Positions 1 to 6,328 are shown, numbered from the stretch's first letter. The stretch is DNA of 6,655 bases from Flavobacterium psychrophilum (GCA_945861915.1 CAMAWK010000131.1:1-6655); one strand, 5' to 3'. Numbers and translations are program-made. Notes: generated from the letters alone by a model not told the origin.

Positions 1-1640
1 CTATCGGTTGGATAAATAACCTCTATTGGAGCTGTCATTACTTCTTTTACCAAAGTAAATTTTACTCGATATTGATTGAAAATAATTTCTCTGATGGTAT
101 TAAAATGCACAATTCCCAGTAACTCTTTTTCTTTATTCACCACCGCAAAAATCACTTGATTGGAATGTGAAATAAGATCTACTAATTTTTCTAAATTTTC
201 ATCGGGAGTAACTGTTAGATAATCAGTTTGAATAATAGAATTGGTGTCTAAAGAAGACAAGATGTTTTTGTCTTTATTACTCGTGAATGCCAATCCTTTT
301 TTGGCTAAACTTTTCACATCGAGTGAATGTTTTTCTAATTGTTTTGAAATGGCAAAACTAATAGAAGCCACTATCATTAAAGGAATCATTAAATCATAAC
401 CGCCTGTAATTTCGGCAATTAAAAAGATAGCCGTTAGCGGTGCATGAAACAGACCGCTAAGAATTCCTGCCATGCCGACCATTGTAAAATTGCTGATGGG
501 TAATTTTGCCAATCCTATAAGTCCTACTAATTTTGAAAAGAAAAATCCAACATAGGAACCTAAAAATAGGGAAGGAGCAAAGTTGCCTCCATTTCCGCCA
601 CTACCTACGGTGATTCCGGTTGCAAACACTTTGAGCATCATGGTGGAACCTACAAAAAGCAAAAGTACCCAGTTGTTATTTCTAAAACTTTTAAACAAAG
701 TGTTTTCTAACAATTGTCCTGGGTCATTTTCCGAAAGTGTTTTGATGCTTTCGTATCCTTCGCCAAAAAGGGTTGGAAAAATAAAAATTAAAACCGCCAA
801 AATCGAGGAACCAACCAATGCTTTTTTGTAGGCTGAGAATTTAAGTCGAGCAAAAATATATTCTACTCTTTGAAAATTTCGTGAGTAATAAACCGAAATT
901 AAACCTGTAAATAATCCGAGTAAAACATAGTATGGAATATTATGATAATCAAAACTTTGGGTTTGTTTAAACGATAATAAAATGGTTTCTTCTAAGGCGA
1001 TTTTTGATACTAAAGCACCTGTTGCGGCGGCAATCATAATGGGTGTAAATGCTGAAATGCTTACATCTACCAATAAAACTTCAATGGCAAATAAAACTCC
1101 CGCAATTGGTGCGTTGAATGCTGCTCCAATTCCAGCCGCAACTCCACAACCAATGAGCAATGTTCTGTCTTTGTAAGGCAGTTTATATTTTTGAGCGTAA
1201 TTGGAACCAAAGGCTGCTCCTGTAATTACAATGGGACTTTCTAAACCTGCAGAACCTCCAAAACCGATAGTGAGTGAGCTGGTGACAATTTGAGCATACA
1301 TTTGTTTTACAGGAATAATACTTGCTTTTTGGGCTACTGCATGCAAAATTTGAGAAGTACCTTTCTCGATAACGCCTCCCAAAAATTTCTTGACTACAAA
1401 AACAGTAAGTAAAATTCCAAAAACGGGTAAAATACTATTAATGAAACTCAGCTCTAAAACTTTATTTACCGAAGTCGCTAAACGAAAAACCCAATGGGCA
1501 AAAGTTTTTAAAACAATCACTGCAAAAGCAGCCGAGATTCCTACTAAAACGCTAGATAAAAATATAAACTGCTTGTTGGAAAGTTTGCTTTGTGACCAAA
1601 CAATTATATTTTCTAATTTGTTGACTAATTTTCTAAGCAT
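1..1640 (-). CDS. ClC-family chloride channel/transporter with C-terminal CBS domains (3' end cut by window edge)
   Basis: An integral inner-membrane protein that moves chloride or similar anions. The frame is open from an ATG at 1640 to the left edge, giving 546 visible residues with no stop. Seen: many hydrophobic segments over about residues 23-430; GSAGLESP (129-136) matching the ClC GxEGP filter, with the external gate Glu at 134; FNAPIAG (175-181) followed by an FAIEV stretch; GGNFAPSLF (351-359), the conserved GxFxP filter segment; and PLTAIFLIAE near 401-410. After about residue 450 the chain is soluble: one CBS domain lies at about 455-515 and a second begins near 530 (VMTAP). CBS pairs in this family often bind adenine nucleotides and regulate gating. 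Unusual: Val188 at the internal proton-glutamate position, and Lys93 and Asp441 at the positions of the two chloride-coordinating residues (by-eye alignment to E. coli ClC). It lies 40 bases downstream of the alkD-like gene. The family is certain; channel versus antiporter is not. Confidence 0.95.
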   Translation of the reverse strand, partial: MLRKLVNKLENIIVWSQSKLSNKQFIFLSSVLVGISAAFAVIVLKTFAHWVFRLATSVNKVLELSFINSILPVFGILLTVFVVKKFLGGVIEKGTSQILHAVAQKASIIPVKQMYAQIVTSSLTIGFGGSAGLESPIVITGAAFGSNYAQKYKLPYKDRTLLIGCGVAAGIGAAFNAPIAGVLFAIEVLLVDVSISAFTPIMIAAATGALVSKIALEETILLSFKQTQSFDYHNIPYYVLLGLFTGLISVYYSRNFQRVEYIFARLKFSAYKKALVGSSILAVLIFIFPTLFGEGYESIKTLSENDPGQLLENTLFKSFRNNNWVLLLFVGSTMMLKVFATGITVGSGGNGGNFAPSLFLGSYVGFFFSKLVGLIGLAKLPISNFTMVGMAGILSGLFHAPLTAIFLIAEITGGYDLMIPLMIVASISFAISKQLEKHSLDVKSLAKKGLAFTSNKDKNILSSLDTNSIIQTDYLTVTPDENLEKLVDLISHSNQVIFAVVNKEKELLGIVHFNTIREIIFNQYRVKFTLVKEVMTAPIEVIYPTD

Positions 1641-1659
1641 TTAATTTTCTAATAGGTTA

Positions 1660-1667
1660 CAAAAATA
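1660..1667 (-). promoter_or_regulatory. Candidate -7 promoter box for the ClC gene
   Basis: On the minus strand this reads TATTTTTG, an exact match to the Bacteroidota -7 consensus TAnnTTTG. It sits about 20 bases before the ClC start codon, giving a very short leader. A TTTG lies 16 bases upstream, overlapping the end of the preceding gene; that spacing is shorter than usual, so the -33 element is doubtful. If used, it would let the ClC gene be expressed independently of acpH and the alkD-like gene. Confidence 0.4.
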
Positions 1668-1680
1668 CTCTATTTGAAAA

Positions 1681-2349
1681 TTACAAAATATGCTTTTTCG
1701 CTTCTTTTTGACTTAATTTTTTCAAATCGGTTTGGGTTAGATAATTGATGACTAATTCAGGATTGGTTTTTGCATATTCTCGCAACGCCCATCCAATGGC
1801 TTTTTGGATAAAAAACTCATTTGAATTTTTGTGTTTTTCGCATTCGGATTTTAGTAAATCAAAATTAGTTTTTTGTTTGTAGCCCAATTGAAAAAGTAGG
1901 GCACTTCTATTGAGCCATATATTTTCCGAATTAGAAAAACGCTCGATAGATTTATTTGTTTCTGACGGTTGTTCTAACAAATAGTCACCCAAAATATATT
2001 TAGAAATAGTATCCACGCTGTCCCACCAAGAGTGAGTTGTTATTAAAAACTCAATTAGTTGAATATCTTCTTTTTGATACTTATTCTTAAGTAGTTTTAC
2101 AAGGATTTCGATGGAACAATAATGAAATTCTCGTTCGGGAAGTTTAAAAAGGGCTAAAGCAATTTCTCTTGGATTATTTGCAACTTCAATATGATTTTCT
2201 TTCCAAATTCTTTTTAAAATTTCTCTTCTATCCTTTGTTTTAATTCCAAAAAAAAGAAAATGATTCCGCATATATTTTGCCATTGCTAAAGCATTTTCAG
2301 GATTGCGATTTTCAATAAAAGCAATATTTAAAGATTTTATAAAAGCCAT
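1681..2349 (-). CDS. AlkD-family DNA alkylation repair glycosylase
   Basis: Predicted HEAT-repeat-like, all-helical DNA glycosylase that removes alkylated purines (3-methyladenine, 7-methylguanine and bulkier N3/N7 adducts) as the first step of base-excision repair in the cytoplasm. The 222 residues fit the usual family length. Family segments visible in order: FFGIKTKDRR (33-42), EFHYC (74-78), SWWDSVD (107-113), IWLNRSALLFQL (144-155) and AIGWALREYAKTNPE (184-198). The four residues implicated in catalysis and DNA contact in Bacillus cereus AlkD (Trp109, Asp113, Arg148, Trp187) all occur here, at the same numbers. The C-terminus is lysine-rich (209-219). The ATG at 2349 starts 18 bases after the acpH stop, so co-transcription with acpH is likely. 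No Shine-Dalgarno site is seen, as is common in this phylum. An intact, active enzyme is expected; substrate range cannot be read from sequence. Confidence 0.92.
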   Translation of the reverse strand: MAFIKSLNIAFIENRNPENALAMAKYMRNHFLFFGIKTKDRREILKRIWKENHIEVANNPREIALALFKLPEREFHYCSIEILVKLLKNKYQKEDIQLIEFLITTHSWWDSVDTISKYILGDYLLEQPSETNKSIERFSNSENIWLNRSALLFQLGYKQKTNFDLLKSECEKHKNSNEFFIQKAIGWALREYAKTNPELVINYLTQTDLKKLSQKEAKKHIL

Positions 2350-2367
2350 AATTATAAAGTGTTATTT

Positions 2368-2952
2368 TTAAAAAGCCTCTAATTTTTGACTAGAATGGAT
2401 TCTTAATTCTTCAAAAAAAGTAGTGAATTCAGATTCAAATTCAGAATAATACATTCTTAATTCCGCCACTGAGAATCGCATTGTTGAATTTCGTTTCATT
2501 CGGTTATCCATTTTTTCTAAAATCACTTCAATTCCATCTATCGTTTGGTAGCTTGATAACCAATTTTGCTTTATTAAATAAGGCATCATTTGTTGTGTCT
2601 TTTCAGTAAGAAAATCATAATTCGTTTCTAAAGATTGATAAAATCGTTCTATAAAAATTTCTAATTCTTCATCGGAATATATTTTCCAATTTTTAGCTAA
2701 AAAATGATCGTAAAAAATATCTACAATTATTCCTGAATAATGATGGTAATTGACATGAAGTCTTTTGGTACTTTGTCTAAATATGAGATGATTGTCTGTA
2801 AAACTGTCAATTGATCGGTGCAAAATGATTCCTTTTTGAATGTCCAAAGGAAAATTATCAAAGTTTTTTCCGTGAATTCCATCCGCCATAAAATTGCCGA
2901 TTTTTATCAAATCATTGTCACCAGAAAGATATATGTGTGCTAGAAAATTCAT
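2368..2952 (-). CDS. acpH: Acyl carrier protein phosphodiesterase (AcpH)
   Basis: Predicted to hydrolyse the 4'-phosphopantetheine prosthetic group from holo acyl carrier protein, returning apo-ACP, in the cytoplasm and with a divalent metal. The 194 residues match E. coli AcpH in length and in the N-terminal MNFLAH signature. Further matches are GNFMAD (19-24), HRSIDSFTDNH (45-55) and the metal-ligand-like DIFYDHFLAKNW (78-89). The conserved Asp/His residues of this HD-like family are present: Asp24, His45, Asp49, Asp53, Asp78, Asp82 and His83. The rest is helical and charged with no membrane segment. It is the first gene of a leftward cluster and is transcribed divergently from glmM. Its start codon directly abuts a repeat shared with the glmM leader. 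The family assignment is strong; the physiological role of ACP turnover is poorly understood even in E. coli. Confidence 0.93.
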   Translation of the reverse strand: MNFLAHIYLSGDNDLIKIGNFMADGIHGKNFDNFPLDIQKGIILHRSIDSFTDNHLIFRQSTKRLHVNYHHYSGIIVDIFYDHFLAKNWKIYSDEELEIFIERFYQSLETNYDFLTEKTQQMMPYLIKQNWLSSYQTIDGIEVILEKMDNRMKRNSTMRFSVAELRMYYSEFESEFTTFFEELRIHSSQKLEAF

Positions 2953-2975
2953 TTCAGAGTTTAGATTTAAGATTT
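2951..2975. repeat. Left arm of 25-base inverted repeat bounding the acpH/glmM intergenic region
   Basis: This arm is the reverse complement of 3114-3138 with one mismatch (base 2955); the inner 20 bases (2956-2975) match perfectly. Read in the acpH direction it is made of 7-base units TCTTAAA, TCTAAAC, TCTGAAA and runs into the acpH ATG. The two arms are separated by 138 bases. Confidence 0.9.
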
Positions 2976-3014
2976 AATTTGACAGAATAATAAAGTCTAA
3001 AATTTTTCATTTGA

Positions 3015-3042
3015 TAAAGATATTAAAAAGCACGAATTCAAA
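3015..3042 (-). promoter_or_regulatory. Candidate acpH promoter
   Basis: On the minus strand a TATCTTTA (3015-3022) is one base off the TAnnTTTG -7 consensus, and a TTTG (3039-3042) lies 16 bases upstream as a possible -33 element. Spacing is a little short for the phylum. Transcription would start near 3008, giving a leader of about 55 bases that contains the left repeat arm. It is a weak call from sequence alone. Confidence 0.3.
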
Positions 3043-3098
3043 ATTTTTTAAAAGAATTAGTAACTTACAATTAACGCTCAATTAAACATATAACTTTT

Positions 3099-3106
3099 TA
3101 TATTTG
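3099..3106 (+). promoter_or_regulatory. Candidate -7 promoter box for glmM
   Basis: TATATTTG is an exact match to TAnnTTTG. Transcription would start near 3112-3114, so the transcript would begin at or just inside the right repeat arm and carry a leader of about 30 bases. No TTG was found at the expected -33 spacing, so promoter strength or dependence on an activator is open. Confidence 0.45.
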
Positions 3107-3109
3107 TAA

Positions 3110-3137
3110 TCTAAAATCTTAAATCTAAACTCTAAAA
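3110..3137 (+). repeat. Tandem 7-base array TCTAAAN x4 in the glmM leader
   Basis: Four consecutive heptads are seen: TCTAAAA, TCTTAAA, TCTAAAC, TCTAAAA. They end six bases before the glmM start codon. The last units form the right arm of the inverted repeat, and the same order of units is found on the opposite strand before acpH. The A-rich tail fits the adenine preference upstream of start codons described for this phylum, which lacks strong Shine-Dalgarno use. Confidence 0.85.
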
Positions 3138-3138
3138 T
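3114..3138. repeat. Right arm of 25-base inverted repeat
   Basis: Partner of the arm at 2951-2975, with 24 of 25 positions pairing. It lies between the candidate glmM -7 box and the glmM start codon. Together the arms enclose 138 bases (2976-3113) that hold the candidate promoters for both flanking genes. Confidence 0.9.
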
Positions 3139-3143
3139 TTATT

Positions 3144-4544
3144 ATGACATTAATAAAATCAATCTCAGGAATTCGTGGTACCATAGGCGGAAAAGTGGGA
3201 GATAATTTAACACCCGTTGATGCTGTAAAATTTGCTTCGGCTTATGGAACTTTTTTAAAAGCAGGAAGTGGGAAGTTGGAAGATGGAAGGAAGCTTAAAG
3301 TAGTAGTAGGTCGTGATGCCAGAATTTCAGGACCAATGATTCATAATTTGGTGGTTAACACGTTAGTAGGTTTAGGAATTGATGTAATTGATTTAGGGCT
3401 TTCCACAACGCCTACTGTGGAGATTGCTGTGCCATTAGAAAATGCTGATGGTGGAATTATACTTACTGCCTCTCATAATCCAAAACAATGGAACGCTTTG
3501 AAGTTATTAAACGAAAAAGGAGAGTTCTTGAACGGTGCCAATGGAGAGAAAATTCTTGAAATTGCTGAAGCGGAAGCTTTTGACTTTTCGGATGTAGATT
3601 CATTGGGAGAAATCACTGTAAATGATGCTTATATGGATATTCATATCGATGAAGTATTGAACTTAAATTTAGTAGATATTGAAGCGGTTAAAGCAGCCAA
3701 ATTCAAAGTAGTTGTCGATGGCGTAAATTCGTCAGGAGGAATTATTATTCCTAAATTATTAGAATTAATGGGCGTCGAAGTCATAAAATTATATTGTGAA
3801 CCTAATGGACAATTTCCTCATAATCCAGAACCTTTAAAAGAACATTTAACAGTTATTTCTGAATTGGTGGTTAAGGAAAAAGCACATTTAGGAATTGTAG
3901 TAGATCCAGATGTAGACCGATTGGCTTTTATTTCTGAAGACGGAGAAATGTTTGGTGAAGAATATACTTTGGTTGCTTGTGCCGATTATGTTTTAAGTAT
4001 AACGCCAGGAAACACGGTTTCAAATATGTCTTCTTCGAGAGCTTTGCGTGATGTTACAAATAAACACAACGGAAATTATGAGGCTAGTGCAGTAGGAGAG
4101 GTGAACGTGGTTGAATTAATGAAAAAAAATAATGCGATTATTGGTGGTGAAGGAAACGGAGGAATAATTTATCCAGAATCTCATTATGGTCGTGATAGCT
4201 TGGTGGGAGTTGCTTTATTTTTAACTCATTTAGCCAACAAGAAAATGACTGTTTCTGCTTTGCGGGCTTCGTATCCAGAATATTATATGAGTAAAAACAA
4301 GATTGAATTAACACCACAAATTGATGTAGATGCGATTCTTATCGCAATGACCGAAAAATACAAGAATGAAGAAATTACAACTATTGATGGAGTAAAAATT
4401 GATTTTTCGGATGAATGGGTTCACCTTAGAAAATCAAATACCGAACCTATAATTCGTATTTATACTGAAGCTGCTTCACAAAATAAAGCGGATTTATTAG
4501 CTTTGAGAGTTATTGATGAAATTAAGACGATTGCAGGGATATAA
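3144..4544 (+). CDS. glmM: Phosphohexomutase, probably phosphoglucosamine mutase (GlmM type)
   Basis: Alpha-D-phosphohexomutase that shifts a phosphate between C6 and C1 of a hexose. The likely role is glucosamine-6-P to glucosamine-1-P for UDP-GlcNAc, hence peptidoglycan and lipopolysaccharide, in the cytoplasm. At 466 residues the four-domain chain is full length. Seen: start MTLIKSISGIRGT; TASHNP (108-113) with the phosphorylated Ser110; the magnesium loop DPDVDR (254-259) with Asp254/256/258 and Arg259; the sugar loop GEGNGG (335-340); and the phosphate-binding RKSNTEP (429-435). The sugar loop reads GEGNGG where E. coli GlmM, as I recall it, has GEQSGH. Phosphomannomutase or phosphoglucomutase activity is therefore possible, and no second mutase lies nearby to settle it. 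A 7-base tandem repeat lies in the coding sequence for residues 41-50. The ATG at 3144 is supported by the conserved N-terminus. A talC-type gene follows after 107 bases. Confidence 0.9.
   Translation: MTLIKSISGIRGTIGGKVGDNLTPVDAVKFASAYGTFLKAGSGKLEDGRKLKVVVGRDARISGPMIHNLVVNTLVGLGIDVIDLGLSTTPTVEIAVPLENADGGIILTASHNPKQWNALKLLNEKGEFLNGANGEKILEIAEAEAFDFSDVDSLGEITVNDAYMDIHIDEVLNLNLVDIEAVKAAKFKVVVDGVNSSGGIIIPKLLELMGVEVIKLYCEPNGQFPHNPEPLKEHLTVISELVVKEKAHLGIVVDPDVDRLAFISEDGEMFGEEYTLVACADYVLSITPGNTVSNMSSSRALRDVTNKHNGNYEASAVGEVNVVELMKKNNAIIGGEGNGGIIYPESHYGRDSLVGVALFLTHLANKKMTVSALRASYPEYYMSKNKIELTPQIDVDAILIAMTEKYKNEEITTIDGVKIDFSDEWVHLRKSNTEPIIRIYTEAASQNKADLLALRVIDEIKTIAGI
3264..3291 (+). repeat. Tandem 7-base array GGAAGNN x4 inside glmM
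   Basis: Four consecutive heptads are seen: GGAAGTG, GGAAGTT, GGAAGAT, GGAAGGA, followed by AG. They encode the Gly/Lys/Glu/Asp-rich stretch at about residues 41-50, between an N-terminal helix and the strand leading to the GRDARISG motif. Three units equal seven codons, so only gains or losses in threes would keep the frame. Confidence 0.8.
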
Positions 4545-4584
4545 ATTGATTCACTATTTAAAGTAAATTTTAGTTTCTAAGTTG

Positions 4585-4592
4585 TAGTTTTG
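4585..4592 (+). promoter_or_regulatory. Candidate -7 promoter box for the transaldolase gene
   Basis: TAGTTTTG matches TAnnTTTG exactly. It lies in the 107-base glmM-talC gap and would give a leader of about 50 bases. No TTG was found at the usual -33 distance, and no terminator was seen after glmM, so read-through from glmM could also express the gene. Confidence 0.35.
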
Positions 4593-4651
4593 TTTCAAAT
4601 TAATCGAATAGATTTTCTAAGAATTTAATTAAATTATTAAAAAAAATAAAC

Positions 4652-5308
4652 ATGAAATTTTTTATTGACACAGCCAATTTGGCACAAATCAAAGAAGCTC
4701 AAGCGCTAGGTGTTTTAGATGGAGTAACTACTAATCCAACTTTGATGGCGAAAGAAGGTATTACAGGTAAAAATAATATCCTAAAACATTATGTTGACAT
4801 TTGCAACCTTGTTGATGGTGATGTAAGTGCCGAAGTAAATGCGTTAGATTATGATGGAATGATTAAAGAAGGTGAAGAACTAGCCGATTTACATCAACAA
4901 ATTGTGGTAAAATTACCAATGACCAAAGAAGGTGTTATGGCAGCAAAATACTTTTCGGACAGAGGAATAAAAACCAATGTTACTTTAGTTTTTTCTGCTG
5001 GTCAAGCTATTTTAGCAGCTAAAGCCGGAGCTACTTATGTTTCTCCGTTTATTGGTCGTTTGGATGATGTTTCGACCGATGGTTTAGCTCTTATTGAAGA
5101 AATCAGATTGATTTATGATAATTATGGATATGAAACTCAGATTTTAGCAGCCTCAGTTCGTCACACTATGCACATTGTAAACTGTGCTAAAATTGGTGCC
5201 GATGTAATGACAGGACCGCTATCAGCAATATACGGTTTGTTGAAACACCCATTAACAGATATTGGATTAGCTCAGTTTATTGCCGATTTTGAAAAAGGGA
5301 ATAAGTAA
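4652..5308 (+). CDS. Transaldolase, small TalC/FSA-like subfamily
   Basis: Class I aldolase of the non-oxidative pentose phosphate pathway that moves a dihydroxyacetone unit between sugar phosphates (sedoheptulose-7-P + glyceraldehyde-3-P to erythrose-4-P + fructose-6-P), in the cytoplasm. The 218 residues are typical of the short subfamily. Seen: FIDTANL (4-10) with Asp6, TTNPTL (26-31) with Asn28, SAEV (59-62) with Glu61, the Schiff-base Lys87 in VVKLP, NVTLVFS (109-115), and SPFIGR (131-136) with Phe133 and Arg136. Fructose-6-phosphate aldolases of the same subfamily carry Gln and Tyr at the Glu61 and Phe133 positions, so true transaldolase activity is favoured. The A-rich leader before the ATG at 4652 has no Shine-Dalgarno site. 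It follows glmM on the same strand and ends before a strong hairpin. Confidence 0.93.
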   Translation: MKFFIDTANLAQIKEAQALGVLDGVTTNPTLMAKEGITGKNNILKHYVDICNLVDGDVSAEVNALDYDGMIKEGEELADLHQQIVVKLPMTKEGVMAAKYFSDRGIKTNVTLVFSAGQAILAAKAGATYVSPFIGRLDDVSTDGLALIEEIRLIYDNYGYETQILAASVRHTMHIVNCAKIGADVMTGPLSAIYGLLKHPLTDIGLAQFIADFEKGNK

Positions 5309-5331
5309 TTCTTAGGTAATTTTAAAAATAT

Positions 5332-5367
5332 AAAAACGTTTCAAATTAGGTTTTGAAACGTTTTTTT
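5332..5367. terminator. Bidirectional intrinsic terminator between the transaldolase gene and lgt
   Basis: A 14-base-pair perfect stem (5332-5345 with 5352-5365) with a 6-base loop. On the plus strand it ends in seven T; the other strand ends in a run of five T and further T-rich sequence. It lies 23 bases after the transaldolase stop and 12 bases beyond the lgt stop, so it can serve both convergent genes. Confidence 0.88.
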
Positions 5368-5379
5368 ATTTCACTATTT

Positions 5380-6306
5380 CTACAAATGAACAGGTTCTTC
5401 AGCTGTAAAAATATAATAGAATCCAACAAGAATAAACGGAATACTAAGCCATTGTCCCGTTGAAAACAATCCCAAAGCATTTTCAAAACCACCTTGACTT
5501 TCTTTTACATATTCTACCACAAAGCGAACAGACCAAAGCAAAACTAGGAAAAGACCAAATAAGAATCCTGCTTTTTCTTTTGTTTTTGTTTTCCAATACA
5601 AGAAAAATAATATCGCAAAAACGAAAATATAGCCAAAGGCTTCATACAATTGTGCAGGATGTTTGCTAGGTACTTGCTGCAATAATTCAGCATATTTAGG
5701 GTCAGTTGCAATAGCTTGAAATGCCTCTTTAGGATTTGTAATTTGTGTTGCATTGACAACATCACTAGAGCTAAAATGATCTTTTATAAATTGTATCCCG
5801 AATTTTGATTCGGTTTCTTTACCAACAATTTCAGAGTTGAAAAAATTCCCAAATCGAACAAAAATAGCTCCACTAGCAACTGCAATAACAATTCTGTCTA
5901 AAATCCATAACAGAGGTCTTTTTAGAATGTTCGCGCTAAAATAATACATCGAAATTATAATTGAAATAGCTGCGCCATGACTTGCTAATCCTTGATAACC
6001 AGTAAATTCAAATTCAGGAGTAAAACGAAAAGGTAAAATTATTTCTAATAAATGATTGCGATAATATTCCCAATCATAGAAAAAAACATGTCCCAATCTT
6101 GCGCCAATTAAGGTGGCTAAAACTGTCCAAATAAAAAGAGAATCTAACTTTTCAATTGATTCATTTTCATTTTCGAATATCTTTTTCATTATCACCCAAC
6201 CTAGCCCAAAAGCAATTACAAACATAAGGCTGTAAAATCGAATAGTAAAAAAACCTATATCAATTCCTGCTGGTGGATTCCATACAATGTTTAAAGCATT
6301 TGTCAT
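5380..6306 (-). CDS. lgt: Prolipoprotein diacylglyceryl transferase (Lgt)
   Basis: Inner-membrane enzyme that transfers diacylglycerol from phosphatidylglycerol to the lipobox cysteine of prolipoproteins, the first step of lipoprotein maturation. The 308 residues contain about seven hydrophobic segments. Seen: FYSLM (24-28) with Tyr25; GARLGHVFFYDWEYY (68-82); SHG with His110, matching E. coli His103; the signature RFGNFFNSEIVG (151-162) with Arg151, Asn154 and Glu159 matching E. coli Arg143, Asn146 and Glu151; HPAQLYE (216-222); RFVVEY (261-266) with Arg261 and Glu265 matching Arg239 and Glu243; and STGQWLSIP (282-290). The numbers come from by-eye alignment. The soluble stretch at about 165-215 lies where the E. 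coli protein also has a long loop. It has its own promoter and shares a terminator with the convergent transaldolase gene. All expected catalytic residues are present. Confidence 0.97.
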   Translation of the reverse strand: MTNALNIVWNPPAGIDIGFFTIRFYSLMFVIAFGLGWVIMKKIFENENESIEKLDSLFIWTVLATLIGARLGHVFFYDWEYYRNHLLEIILPFRFTPEFEFTGYQGLASHGAAISIIISMYYFSANILKRPLLWILDRIVIAVASGAIFVRFGNFFNSEIVGKETESKFGIQFIKDHFSSSDVVNATQITNPKEAFQAIATDPKYAELLQQVPSKHPAQLYEAFGYIFVFAILFFLYWKTKTKEKAGFLFGLFLVLLWSVRFVVEYVKESQGGFENALGLFSTGQWLSIPFILVGFYYIFTAEEPVHL

Positions 6307-6328
6307 AATCTCTTATTTTTTTAAGTTG

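Noticed and set aside
583..1644. Open frames on the plus strand at 583-831, 982-1176 and 1390-1644
   Set aside because: All lie antisense to the ClC gene. Their translations are low-complexity with no family motif, while the minus-strand frame has clear ClC motifs throughout.
2976..3113. Possible small coding gene or insertion-element remnant between the repeat arms
   Set aside because: The 138 bases have no convincing open frame, no target-site duplication outside the arms and no transposase fragment; promoters explain the content better.
4622..4635. 14-base perfect palindrome of A and T only, upstream of the transaldolase start
   Set aside because: Such a palindrome is readily expected by chance in DNA this AT-rich, and it has no loop or G/C core to suggest a terminator or operator.
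5332..5365. Palindrome with AAACGTTT-like halves that could be read as a LacI-type operator
   Set aside because: It sits downstream of both flanking genes, has a 14-base stem with T-runs, and is better explained as a terminator.
5460..5765. Open frames at 5460-5669 (plus) and 5544-5765 (minus)
   Set aside because: Both overlap the well-supported lgt gene in other frames and show no recognisable protein.
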